Shown one piece after another: positions 8,936 through 16,788 of a stretch of DNA of 64,000 bases. The notes below the pieces were generated by a model, which was not told where the DNA came from, did not search any database, and saw only the letters and a program-made list of their open reading frames with translations. Both the position numbers and the translations under genes were made by a program. This stretch comes from Mangrovimicrobium sp033283385 (GTDB lineage Bacteria; Pseudomonadota; Gammaproteobacteria; Pseudomonadales; Halieaceae). Where the stretch lies: the NCBI GenBank assembly GCA_033283385.1, contig JAWMQQ010000003.1, forward strand, positions 682,001 to 746,000. Reading direction: 5' to 3'. Within the stretch, counting starts at the first letter, position 1; every line of letters begins with the position of its first letter.

Positions 8936-9943
8936 CTAGACCCGGTAGTAATCCCGATACCATTCGACAAACTTCGCCACCCCCGCATCCACCGGCGTGG
9001 CCGGCCGGTAGCCCACCGCGGCCTCCAGCGCGTCGATATCCGCGTAGGTGGCGGGGACGTCACCGGGCTGCATCGGCAGCAGCTCTTTCTCCGCCTGCAT
9101 TCCCAGCGCCTTCTCGATCGCCGCGATGTAGTCCAGCAGCAAGACCGGCTGGTTGTTGCCGATGTTGTAGATGCGGTAGGGCGCGCTGCTGCTGCCGGGG
9201 TCCGGCGCCGCGCTGTCGAAGTCCGGGTTTGCCTGCGCGGGCTTGTCCAGCACCCGCACGACTCCCTCGACGATATCGTCGATGAAGGTGAAGTCCCGCT
9301 GCATCCGGCCGTGGTTGAATACCTTGATCGGCTCGCCGGCGATGATCGCCCGGGTAAACAGGAACAGCGCCATGTCCGGCCGGCCCCAGGGGCCGTAGAC
9401 GGTGAAAAAGCGCAGCCCGGTGGTCGGCAGGCCGTAGAGATGCGAATAGGTGTGGGCCATCAGCTCGTTGGCCTTCTTGCTGGCGGCGTACAGCGAGACC
9501 GGGTGGTCGACGTTGTCATGTACGGAAAACGGCATGCTGGTGTTCATGCCGTACACCGAGCTGCTGCTGGCGTAAACCAGGTGGCCGGTGCCGTGGTGGC
9601 GGCAGCACTCCAGGATATTGATGAAGCCGACGATGTTGGAATCGATGTAGGCCCGCGGGTTTTCGATGGAATAGCGCACGCCGGCCTGGGCGGCGAGGTT
9701 GATCACGCCGTCGAAGTGCTGCTCCTGGAACAGCCTCTCCAGTGCGGCGCGGTCCTCGAGGTCGGCGCGCAGGAAGCTGAAGTTGTCGTGACCCTGCAGC
9801 CGCGCCAGCCGCGCCTCTTTCAGGCTGACCTCGTAGTAGTCGTTGATATTGTCCAGGCCGACCACACTGTCGCCGCGCGCCAGCAGGTATTCGCTGACGT
9901 GGTAGCCGATGAAGCCGGCGGCGCCGGTGACGAGAATGTTCAT
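8936..9943 (-). CDS. NAD-dependent UDP-sugar epimerase (UDP-glucuronate 4-epimerase type)
   Basis: This 335-residue extended SDR enzyme has the Rossmann motif TGAAGFIG at residues 6-13 and the catalytic pair Y152/K156 (YAASK). The stretch VVGLDNINDYYEVSLK is characteristic of the UDP-glucuronate 4-epimerase branch rather than GalE. It would convert UDP-GlcA or a related uronate to the galacto form in the cytoplasm. It is the last gene of a minus-strand set with the UDP-sugar dehydrogenase 24 bases upstream, which suggests the dehydrogenase product is its substrate. The exact sugar (uronate or N-acetyl uronate) is open. Confidence 0.86.
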   Translation of the reverse strand: MNILVTGAAGFIGYHVSEYLLARGDSVVGLDNINDYYEVSLKEARLARLQGHDNFSFLRADLEDRAALERLFQEQHFDGVINLAAQAGVRYSIENPRAYIDSNIVGFINILECCRHHGTGHLVYASSSSVYGMNTSMPFSVHDNVDHPVSLYAASKKANELMAHTYSHLYGLPTTGLRFFTVYGPWGRPDMALFLFTRAIIAGEPIKVFNHGRMQRDFTFIDDIVEGVVRVLDKPAQANPDFDSAAPDPGSSSAPYRIYNIGNNQPVLLLDYIAAIEKALGMQAEKELLPMQPGDVPATYADIDALEAAVGYRPATPVDAGVAKFVEWYRDYYRV

Positions 9944-9967
9944 GGCAGGGTTTGTATCGCTCCTTGA

Positions 9968-11239
9968 TTACAATCTGATGTCGCTGGCCTCGACCGGGAA
10001 GACCTGCTTCAGGTCATAGAGCACGTGGTTGCCGCTGCCCAGCCGGTGCACCGCCGCGGCGCCCATGCCGGTGAACTGGCTGTGGGCGACGGCGAGGATG
10101 ATGCCATCGTAGACGCCCTCCGGGGGGGATTCCAGCAGCTCCACGCCGTAGAACGCGCGTGCCTCCGCCGGGTCCACCCAGGGGTCGGTGACGTCGAGTT
10201 CCACGCCGTACTCGCGCAGCTCGCGCAGGATGTCCGTGACCCGGGTGTTGCGCAGGTCCGGGCAGTTCTCCTTGAAGGTGAGGCCCATCACCAGCACCCG
10301 CGCGCCCTTCACCTGTATCTGTCGCTTGAGCAGCGCCTTGATGAATTGCGCGGCGACGTAACTGCCCATCTGGTCGTTGATGCGCCGGCCCGCCAGCACC
10401 ATCTCCGGGTGGTAGCCGGCGGCCTGGGCGCGGTGGGTGAGGTAGTACGGGTCCACGCCGATGCAGTGGCCGCCGACCAGCCCCGGCCGGAAGGGCAGGA
10501 AATTCCACTTGGTGCCGGCGGCTTCCAGCACGTGGGAGGTCTCGATGCCCAGCCGGTTGAAGATCATCGCCAGCTCGTTCATCAGCGCGATGTTGACGTC
10601 GCGCTGGGTGTTCTCGATCACCTTGGCAGCCTCCGCCACGCGGATGCTCTGGGCGCGGTAGGTGCCGGCCTGGACGATGGAGGCGTAGAGCTCGTCGACG
10701 AACTCCGCGGTCGCTTCATCCGAGCCGGAGGTGACCTTGGTGATGTTGCACAGCCGGTGCGCCTTGTCGCCGGGATTGATCCGCTCCGGGCTGTAGCCGA
10801 CGAAAAAATCGCGGTTGAATTGCAGCCCGGACTCGCGCTCGAGAATGGGCACGCAGAACTCCTCGGTGGCGCCCGGGTAGACGGTGGATTCGAACACCAC
10901 CACGTCGCCGGGCGAGAGCAACCCGCCCACGCTGGTGCTGGCGGCGGCCAGCGGCGACAGGTCCGGCTGGTTGTGGGCGTCGATGGGGGTGGGCACAGTG
11001 ACGATATACACGTTGGCGCCGGCGATGTCGGCGATGCTGGCGGTAAAGCCCAGCTGCGTCGCGGCGGCCAGCGCTTCGGCTTCGACCTCCAGCGTGCGGT
11101 CGTGGCCGGCGCGCAGTTCGTCCACGCGGCTCGCGTCCACGTCGAACCCCGTGGTCGGGTAGCGCCCGCCGAATTCCACTGCCAACGGCAGGCCGACGTA
11201 GCCCAGGCCGATCACGGCGATCACGGGTTCTCGTTTCAC
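9968..11239 (-). CDS. UDP-sugar 6-dehydrogenase (TviB/WbpO type)
   Basis: This 423-residue UDP-glucose/GDP-mannose dehydrogenase family enzyme oxidises C6 of a UDP-hexosamine to the uronic acid with two NAD. The N-terminal Rossmann motif is VIGLGYVGLPLA, the central helix includes the STVYPGATEE region, and the catalytic cysteine C259 lies in GGHCIGVDPYYL. The details (FVGYSPERINPGDK, CIGVDPYYLTHRA) match the TviB/WbpO branch that makes UDP-HexNAcA. The start is GTG 11239, 13 bases after the transferase gene, so the three minus-strand genes are likely cotranscribed. Confidence 0.88.
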   Translation of the reverse strand: MKREPVIAVIGLGYVGLPLAVEFGGRYPTTGFDVDASRVDELRAGHDRTLEVEAEALAAATQLGFTASIADIAGANVYIVTVPTPIDAHNQPDLSPLAAASTSVGGLLSPGDVVVFESTVYPGATEEFCVPILERESGLQFNRDFFVGYSPERINPGDKAHRLCNITKVTSGSDEATAEFVDELYASIVQAGTYRAQSIRVAEAAKVIENTQRDVNIALMNELAMIFNRLGIETSHVLEAAGTKWNFLPFRPGLVGGHCIGVDPYYLTHRAQAAGYHPEMVLAGRRINDQMGSYVAAQFIKALLKRQIQVKGARVLVMGLTFKENCPDLRNTRVTDILRELREYGVELDVTDPWVDPAEARAFYGVELLESPPEGVYDGIILAVAHSQFTGMGAAAVHRLGSGNHVLYDLKQVFPVEASDIRL

Positions 11240-11252
11240 TGTTTGCGTCCCT

Positions 11253-12278
11253 TCAGGTCGAGAGGTGGGGCTCTACTGTGAGTTTGTCGATTTTTATCAC
11301 GAACACACAGTGCCCGAAAAACAGCAGGAAATACAAGGCCATACTGTAGTATTCGGGAATTCGCTCCAGTGCCAGCCCGGCGCAGGCGACCAGTGTTGCG
11401 TACAGCACGATCAGCGCCAGCGCCCGCCGCGGCGACAGGCCGCGATTCATCAGCGCGTGGTGCAGGTGGCTGCGGTCGGCCGCCATCAGCGGCCGGCCCA
11501 GGCGCAGGCGCCGGCCCATGGTGGCGAGCATGTCCATCAGCGGCACGCTCACCAGCCACAGCGCGGTGACAGGCCGGATCAGCGCGTTGTCGCCCTGGGA
11601 GAAGTACACCAGCGCAGCGGTGACCAGCAGGCCGAGGGTGATGCTGCCGGCATCCCCCAGGAACATCTTCGGCAGCCAGCGGTTGTCGGGGCCGAGGTTG
11701 AACAGCGCGAACACCGCCAGCGGTACCAGCACCAGCAGCAGCGCGGGGGCCATCGGGTGGCCCGCGCGCAGCGCCAGCGCATACAGCACCAGCAGGGGCA
11801 GGGCGATCAGCGAGGCCGCCAGGCCGTCGATGCCGTCGATCATGTTGTAGGCGTTGGAGAGCCCCGCCACCGAGAGCGCGGTGAGCGGCACCGCCAGCAG
11901 CAACAGCGGTATGTCGCCCAGTGCCAGCAGGTCGCCGACCTCGTCGATGACGATTCCGCCCCAGGTCGCCATCACGACGCCCGCCACGTAGCCGATGCCG
12001 AGCCGCAGCCAGGGGTTGATATGGCGGATGTCATCGAACACGCCGACCAGGAAGATGGCACTGGCGATCACCAGGCTCTGCGGGGTCAGCGGTGCAACCC
12101 CGAGCACCAGCGTGCCGAACAGGATGGTCAGGAAGATACTCGCGCCGCCGGTCAGCGGCACCCGGCCCTGGTGCTGCTTGCGCGCATCCGGGTGATCGAC
12201 CAGCCCCAGGCGCGCACCGCAGCGCACACAGGCCTGTGCAATCGCCAGGGAACTTACCGTGATAGCAAGCGCAAACAT
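11253..12278 (-). CDS. wecA: Polyprenyl-phosphate HexNAc-1-phosphate transferase (MraY/WecA family)
   Basis: This 341-residue membrane protein has about ten segments. It would transfer GlcNAc-1-P (or another HexNAc-1-P) from UDP-sugar to undecaprenyl phosphate, the first committed step for polymer assembly. Family motifs appear in order: DHPDARKQHQGRVPLTGG, NAYNMIDGIDGLA with the acidic catalytic pair, KMFLGDAGS, and the C-terminal RSHLHHALMNRGLS histidine motif. It is the first gene of the minus-strand trio and faces galE across about 210 bases. The symbol is given by family; a dedicated exopolysaccharide paralogue is equally possible. Confidence 0.85.
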   Translation of the reverse strand: MFALAITVSSLAIAQACVRCGARLGLVDHPDARKQHQGRVPLTGGASIFLTILFGTLVLGVAPLTPQSLVIASAIFLVGVFDDIRHINPWLRLGIGYVAGVVMATWGGIVIDEVGDLLALGDIPLLLLAVPLTALSVAGLSNAYNMIDGIDGLAASLIALPLLVLYALALRAGHPMAPALLLVLVPLAVFALFNLGPDNRWLPKMFLGDAGSITLGLLVTAALVYFSQGDNALIRPVTALWLVSVPLMDMLATMGRRLRLGRPLMAADRSHLHHALMNRGLSPRRALALIVLYATLVACAGLALERIPEYYSMALYFLLFFGHCVFVIKIDKLTVEPHLST

Positions 12279-12427
12279 GGTGAAACCGGCTGGTACATTC
12301 CCCGCGGGGCCTTCTGTCTGGGTCAGTCACACTGCCGTGCGCCCTGCGCGGGAAAGCCGGCAATTTATTGGAACGGGCAGTGTAACCCGATATCCCCCGA
12401 CCGGGGAGGGGCGCACGTCCGGCGGGA

Positions 12428-12457
12428 TTGGGCGGGCAGGCTGCGGCAGGGTACAAT
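12428..12457 (+). promoter_or_regulatory. Candidate sigma-70 promoter for galE
   Basis: A -35-like TTGGGC at 12428-12433 and a -10 TACAAT at 12452-12457 are 18 bases apart, ending 30 bases before the galE ATG. The region separates galE from the divergent wecA-like gene. Found by eye; not tested. Confidence 0.4.
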
Positions 12458-12487
12458 CCGTCGCTCATTGCATGCCTGGAAGGACCC

Positions 12488-13504
12488 ATGTCGCAACAAG
12501 TTCTCGTTACCGGTGGCGCCGGATACATCGGCAGCCACGCCTGCCTCGCCCTGCTGGATGCGGGTTTCGACGTGGTGGTGCTGGATAATCTTTGCAACAG
12601 CAGTGCCGAGGCCCTGCGGCGCGTGCAGGATATTGCCGGCCGCGAGCTGGCGCTGGTCGAGGGCGATATCCGCGATGCCCACTGCCTGGATGAACTGCTC
12701 GCGCGTTACCCGGTGGCGGCTGTCATGCACTTCGCCGGCCTCAAGGCGGTCGGCGAATCGGTGGAGAAGCCGCTGGCCTACTACGACAACAACGTCCACG
12801 GCTCGCTGGTGCTGCTCGAGGCGATGCAGCGCGCCGGCGTGACGCGGCTGATTTTCTCCTCTTCCGCCACGGTCTACGGCGACCCGGCCTCGGTACCCAT
12901 CCGCGAGGATTTTCCCACCGGGGCGACCAATCCCTACGGCCGCTCCAAGCTGATGGTGGAACAGGTCCTCGCCGACTGGCAGTACGCCAACCCCGGCTGG
13001 AGCGTGGGCCGGCTGCGCTATTTCAACCCGGTGGGCGCGCATCCCAGCGGCCGCATCGGCGAGGACCCCAAGGGCTGGCCCAACAACCTGATGCCCTTTA
13101 TCGCCCAGGTGGCCGTGGGCCGCCGGGAGAAACTCTCGGTGTTCGGCGGCGACTACCCCACCCCCGACGGCACCGGCGTGCGCGACTACATCCATGTGAT
13201 GGACCTGGCCGAGGGCCATGTCGCCGCCCTGGACTACCTGCTGGAGAACACCGGGCTGCTCACCGTCAACCTCGGCACCGGCAAGGGTGCCTCGGTGCTG
13301 GACCTGGTGCGCGCCTTCGAGCGCGCCAGCGGCCGGCAGGTCCCCTACGAGGTCGTCGGCCGCCGCGCCGGCGACATCGCCGAGTGCTGGGCGGACCCGG
13401 CCCTGGCGGAGCAACTGCTGGGCTGGCGGGCGAGCCGCACGCTGGAGGCGATGTGCGCCGACAGCTGGCGCTGGCAGGAAGCCAATCCCCAGGGCTACCC
13501 CTAG
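12488..13504 (+). CDS. galE: UDP-glucose 4-epimerase GalE
   Basis: This 338-residue SDR enzyme interconverts UDP-glucose and UDP-galactose, and possibly the N-acetyl forms. It shows TGGAGYIGSH at residues 8-17 for NAD binding, SSSATVYGDP and the catalytic Y150/K154 (YGRSK), plus the GalE-specific RYFNPVGAHPSG. The ATG at 12488 directly precedes the conserved first beta strand; the longer frame upstream is not family-like. The TAG stop is in the same frame as the next gene. It supplies precursors to the neighbouring polysaccharide genes. Confidence 0.94.
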   Translation: MSQQVLVTGGAGYIGSHACLALLDAGFDVVVLDNLCNSSAEALRRVQDIAGRELALVEGDIRDAHCLDELLARYPVAAVMHFAGLKAVGESVEKPLAYYDNNVHGSLVLLEAMQRAGVTRLIFSSSATVYGDPASVPIREDFPTGATNPYGRSKLMVEQVLADWQYANPGWSVGRLRYFNPVGAHPSGRIGEDPKGWPNNLMPFIAQVAVGRREKLSVFGGDYPTPDGTGVRDYIHVMDLAEGHVAALDYLLENTGLLTVNLGTGKGASVLDLVRAFERASGRQVPYEVVGRRAGDIAECWADPALAEQLLGWRASRTLEAMCADSWRWQEANPQGYP

Positions 13505-13519
13505 CCGCCGGCCACCGCA

Positions 13520-14278
13520 ATTTCCTTCGAACTCACCAAGCTGCTCTCGCTGCTGGCCTACCCGCTGAGCCAGTCGCTGCTGCTTTTGTGCCTGTGCCTG
13601 CTGCTCTGGCGGCACCGCCGCCTCGCGCAGTCGCTCTGCCTGCTGGCGGTGGCCTGGCTCTACCTGTGCAGCACCGCCTGGTTCGCCGACCTGCTGCTGG
13701 GCCCGCTGGAGGATGAGTATCCTCCGCGGGCCCTGTCGGTGATGCCCGCGGCGGATGCCATCGTCGTACTCGGCGGGGCGACCCGCGGCGATGGCCACAT
13801 GGGGAGCGTGGCGGACCTGAACGGGCGCGCCGACCGGCTGGCCTGGGCCGCGGCCCTGTACCGGGCACACAAGGCGCCGCTGGTGCTGCTCTCGGGCGGG
13901 TCCGCGACCGGCGGGCGCCCGGAGGCGGAGCAGATGGCCTGGTACCTGGAGCTGATGGGGGTGCCGCGCCAGTCGCTCCTGCTGGAGCGGGCCAGCCGCG
14001 ATACCCACGACAATGCGGTCGACTCCGCGGTCATCCTCAAGGGCAGGCAATTGCACTCCATCCTGCTGGTGACCTCGGCGTTCCACATGCCGCGGGCGCT
14101 GCCGCTGTTCCAGCGTGAGGGCTTCGAGGTCACACCGGCCCCCACGGACTTCCAGCGCCTGGTCGACCCGCCGGCGGTGCCGCGTTTCCTGCCCACGGTG
14201 GAGGACCTGCAGCGCTCCACACTGGCCCTGCGCGAGTATGCGGGCCACCTCTACTACCGTTTGCGGGGGTGGTTCTAG
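13520..14278 (+). CDS. YdcF/ElyC-family envelope protein (DUF218)
   Basis: A DUF218 protein with two N-terminal membrane helices and a periplasmic domain: DAIVVLGGATRGDG, LLSGGSATGGRPEAEQM, ERASRDTHDNA and VTSAFHMPRAL are the family motifs. ElyC-type members affect envelope or peptidoglycan precursor metabolism. No ATG, GTG or TTG precedes the first helix. The frame runs unbroken from the galE stop, and the helix (ELTKLLSLLAYPLSQSLLLL) is encoded upstream of the first conventional start, TTG 13586. I give ATT 13520 as the start implied by the complete first helix; an automated caller would choose 13586 and lose it. Confidence 0.75.
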   Translation: MSFELTKLLSLLAYPLSQSLLLLCLCLLLWRHRRLAQSLCLLAVAWLYLCSTAWFADLLLGPLEDEYPPRALSVMPAADAIVVLGGATRGDGHMGSVADLNGRADRLAWAAALYRAHKAPLVLLSGGSATGGRPEAEQMAWYLELMGVPRQSLLLERASRDTHDNAVDSAVILKGRQLHSILLVTSAFHMPRALPLFQREGFEVTPAPTDFQRLVDPPAVPRFLPTVEDLQRSTLALREYAGHLYYRLRGWF

Positions 14279-14350
14279 TTTTTGGTCTTTTTAGTGTGAC
14301 TTGATTCAATTTTTGGACTTACGCCCGGCGGCCGGATGCCGCCCCCCTTC

Positions 14351-14356
14351 TATAAT
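14351..14356 (+). promoter_or_regulatory. Consensus -10 box upstream of the diguanylate cyclase
   Basis: A perfect TATAAT lies 20 bases before the GTG start, in an otherwise T-rich 60-base gap. No convincing -35 is found at the right distance, so the promoter may need an activator. Confidence 0.4.
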
Positions 14357-14376
14357 CAGAAGCTCACAGGGGACAA

Positions 14377-16218
14377 GTGAAACCGATGTCAGGCTCTTCC
14401 ACAGCGAGATGGTTGATCTGGCCAGTGCTGCTGATACTGGTCAACCTCGGGCTATTGCTGGCCGGTACCGAGGGACAGGCGGGCCGCGCCATGAGCGCGC
14501 AGCCCCACGTGGGCGTGGCGGACCTGCAGCGGGGCCTCGACCTCGACGGCGACTGGCGGTTCAGGCCGGGCGACGACATGGCCTGGGCTGCGCCAGACTA
14601 CGACGACAGCCGCTGGCAGCTGAAGATGGTGCCGGAACGATGGCCGCGCGGCGGCTATCCCGGCACCGGCCAGATGGCCTGGTACCGGCTCACCCTGCAG
14701 GTTGCGCCCGAGTTACTGGCGGACGGCTCCCAGTCGCAGCTGGCCATTTCAATCGGCATGGTGCACAGCGCCTACGAACTCTATGCCGGGGGACGCCTGC
14801 TGGGCGGTATCGGCAGCCTGCCCCCGCAGGGGGCTCCGGAGTACGATCGCGCCAACCTCTACCTGCTGCCGCGCTCCGCCGTGGACCCTCAGGGCCGCCT
14901 GGTCGTCGCCATGCGTGTCTGGGGCGGTGAACCGGCCAGTGTGAATGCCTGGGGCGGCGGACCCACTTCGGGAACATACCTGTTCGGCGATTACAGCAGG
15001 ATGGTGGCGCGGGGCATCCTCGGCCAGATTCCCAGCCTGATGTTTGTCGCCCTCACCATCGCCTTCGGTGCGCACCACCTGCTGCTCTTCTCCCGCAACC
15101 GCGCCCTGGTCGGCTACCTTTGGTTCGGCCTGCTGGCCCTGGATATCTCGCTCTACGGCCTGATGCTGACCCAGTGGAAGTACCTGGTGGACCTGCCCTT
15201 CGTGACACTCAAGAAAATCGAATTCGGCTCGATATTCGTCTTTCCCGCACTGGCCATACAAATGGTCTGGACGTTGATCGACCGGCCCATCAAGCGGCAA
15301 CTGCGCGTCTACCAGTGGACCTTCGTTGTTCTGGCCGCCGCGGTGCTGCTGACCCCGGGGCAGACGGTGCACTACTACACGCTGCGCCCCTGGCAGTTCT
15401 GGACGCTGCCGATTTTTGTCTTCGTCCCCTGGGTACTGGCGATGGAGGCGCGCCGGGGTAACCGCGAGGCGCGCACCCTGCTGCCCGCGGTCGCGCTGTT
15501 CCTGGTCACCTGCGCCAACGACCTGCTCATCGACCTTGCGAACCTGCAGACGATCCGGCTGATGCCGCTGGGCTTTATCGCCATACTCGTCGGCATGTCG
15601 ATGTCCCTGGTCAACCGCTTCTCCGCCATGTACAACAAGCTCGAGGCGGAGGTCGAACAGCGCACGGCCGAGCTGTCGCGGCTCAACAGCCAGTTGCAGG
15701 AGGCGGCGCGGGTGGATCACCTCACCGGGGTGCTCAACCGCCGCGGATTCACCGAGGAGGCCGAGGCCGAGATCGCGCGCATGGCGCGCAGCGGGACCGG
15801 CTTCTCCATCGTGCTGGCGGATGTCGATTACTTCAAACGCTTCAACGACCAGCACGGCCATCTCTGCGGCGACCACGTGCTGCGCCGGGTCGCGGACATC
15901 CTCGGCACGCGCACCCGCGATATCGACCAGATCGGCCGCTGGGGCGGCGAGGAGTTCATCCTGCTGCTGCCCGAGACCGACACGGAGGGCGCCGCGGTGC
16001 TGGCGGAAAAGCTGCGCCAGTCAGTCTGCGACAACGTCTTCGAGTTCCAGGGTGAGCGCATGAGCATCACCATGACTTTCGGCGTGGCGGCATTCCGCGC
16101 CGGCGATACCCTGGACGCCTGCGTCACCCGCGCCGACACGGCGCTCTACCACGGCAAGAAAGACGGCCGCAACCGGGTCATGATCGGCAAGTACAAGGGC
16201 CTGAGCCTGGTCAACTGA
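14377..16218 (+). CDS. Diguanylate cyclase with 7TMR-DISM sensor
   Basis: A 613-residue inner-membrane protein predicted to make c-di-GMP. A signal-anchor helix (about 12-30) is followed by a periplasmic galactose-binding-like region (about 50-205; LDGDWRF, YDDSRWQ), seven hydrophobic segments (about 215-430), a short coiled coil and a C-terminal GGDEF domain. The active site is GGEEF at 523-527 and the product-inhibition I-site R514xxD517 is intact, so the enzyme is probably active and feedback controlled. GTG 14377 is preceded by ACAGGGGA. It sits just after the polysaccharide cluster, a plausible output of c-di-GMP control, but no link is proven. Confidence 0.9.
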   Translation: MKPMSGSSTARWLIWPVLLILVNLGLLLAGTEGQAGRAMSAQPHVGVADLQRGLDLDGDWRFRPGDDMAWAAPDYDDSRWQLKMVPERWPRGGYPGTGQMAWYRLTLQVAPELLADGSQSQLAISIGMVHSAYELYAGGRLLGGIGSLPPQGAPEYDRANLYLLPRSAVDPQGRLVVAMRVWGGEPASVNAWGGGPTSGTYLFGDYSRMVARGILGQIPSLMFVALTIAFGAHHLLLFSRNRALVGYLWFGLLALDISLYGLMLTQWKYLVDLPFVTLKKIEFGSIFVFPALAIQMVWTLIDRPIKRQLRVYQWTFVVLAAAVLLTPGQTVHYYTLRPWQFWTLPIFVFVPWVLAMEARRGNREARTLLPAVALFLVTCANDLLIDLANLQTIRLMPLGFIAILVGMSMSLVNRFSAMYNKLEAEVEQRTAELSRLNSQLQEAARVDHLTGVLNRRGFTEEAEAEIARMARSGTGFSIVLADVDYFKRFNDQHGHLCGDHVLRRVADILGTRTRDIDQIGRWGGEEFILLLPETDTEGAAVLAEKLRQSVCDNVFEFQGERMSITMTFGVAAFRAGDTLDACVTRADTALYHGKKDGRNRVMIGKYKGLSLVN

Positions 16219-16236
16219 TAGCCCCGCGGGCGGCGT

Positions 16237-16647
16237 TCAGGGCGGCGTCAGCAGGTAGCGCTCCTTGTACTCGGTGTAGCTGATGCCGGTCCAGCGCCGG
16301 AAGGCGCGGTAGAAACTGTTCACTTCCAGGTAGCCGAGCTGGTCAGCCAGGCATTTGCCCGGCAGCCACTGGGCGCGCAGCTGCTGCTCGCAGCGATACT
16401 GCCGGGCGCGGTCCAGCAGGAACTGGTAGCTGGTGTGGTCCGCGCGCAGGCGCCGGCGCAGGGTGGTGGCGCTGATGCCCAGGGACTCTGCGACACCGTC
16501 GGCGCGCAGGCGCGAGAGGTCGCCGCTGAGCAGAATCTGCAGAACCTGGTCGGTGGTGCGGTAGCGGGGGCTGGAAGCCGGGCGCGGCACCTGGCTGCGC
16601 ACACGGGCTTCTCCCGGATCGAGGAGTAAAACGTTTTCCATGGCCAT
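16237..16647 (-). CDS. Small AraC-type DNA-binding protein
   Basis: This 136-residue protein consists almost only of a C-terminal AraC/XylS double helix-turn-helix: ESLGISATTLRRRLRAD for the first and CLADQLGYLEVNSFYRAFRR with WTGISYTEYK for the second. The usual AraC sensor domain is absent, so it may be a stand-alone regulator or the remnant of a longer one. ATG 16647 is chosen because AAGGA lies six bases upstream; the upstream extension is not family-like. Targets are unknown. Confidence 0.75.
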   Translation of the reverse strand: MAMENVLLLDPGEARVRSQVPRPASSPRYRTTDQVLQILLSGDLSRLRADGVAESLGISATTLRRRLRADHTSYQFLLDRARQYRCEQQLRAQWLPGKCLADQLGYLEVNSFYRAFRRWTGISYTEYKERYLLTPP

Positions 16648-16788
16648 AACATCCTTGTCGTGGTGCTGAGAAACGGTATGTGCCCGCCGCTGGACGGCGG
16701 GAGTACAAGCATAGCAGAGGGGTGGGGCCGGGACAGCGCCCGCGGGGCGCCTGCCTGTATTTGGCCGAAGGTGGCGCAACGCGCCGGA

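Noticed and set aside
16683..16701. Perfect CCCGCCG/CGGCGGG hairpin between the M48 and AraC genes
   Set aside because: No T-run follows on either strand; it could be a weak terminator or chance in GC-rich DNA.
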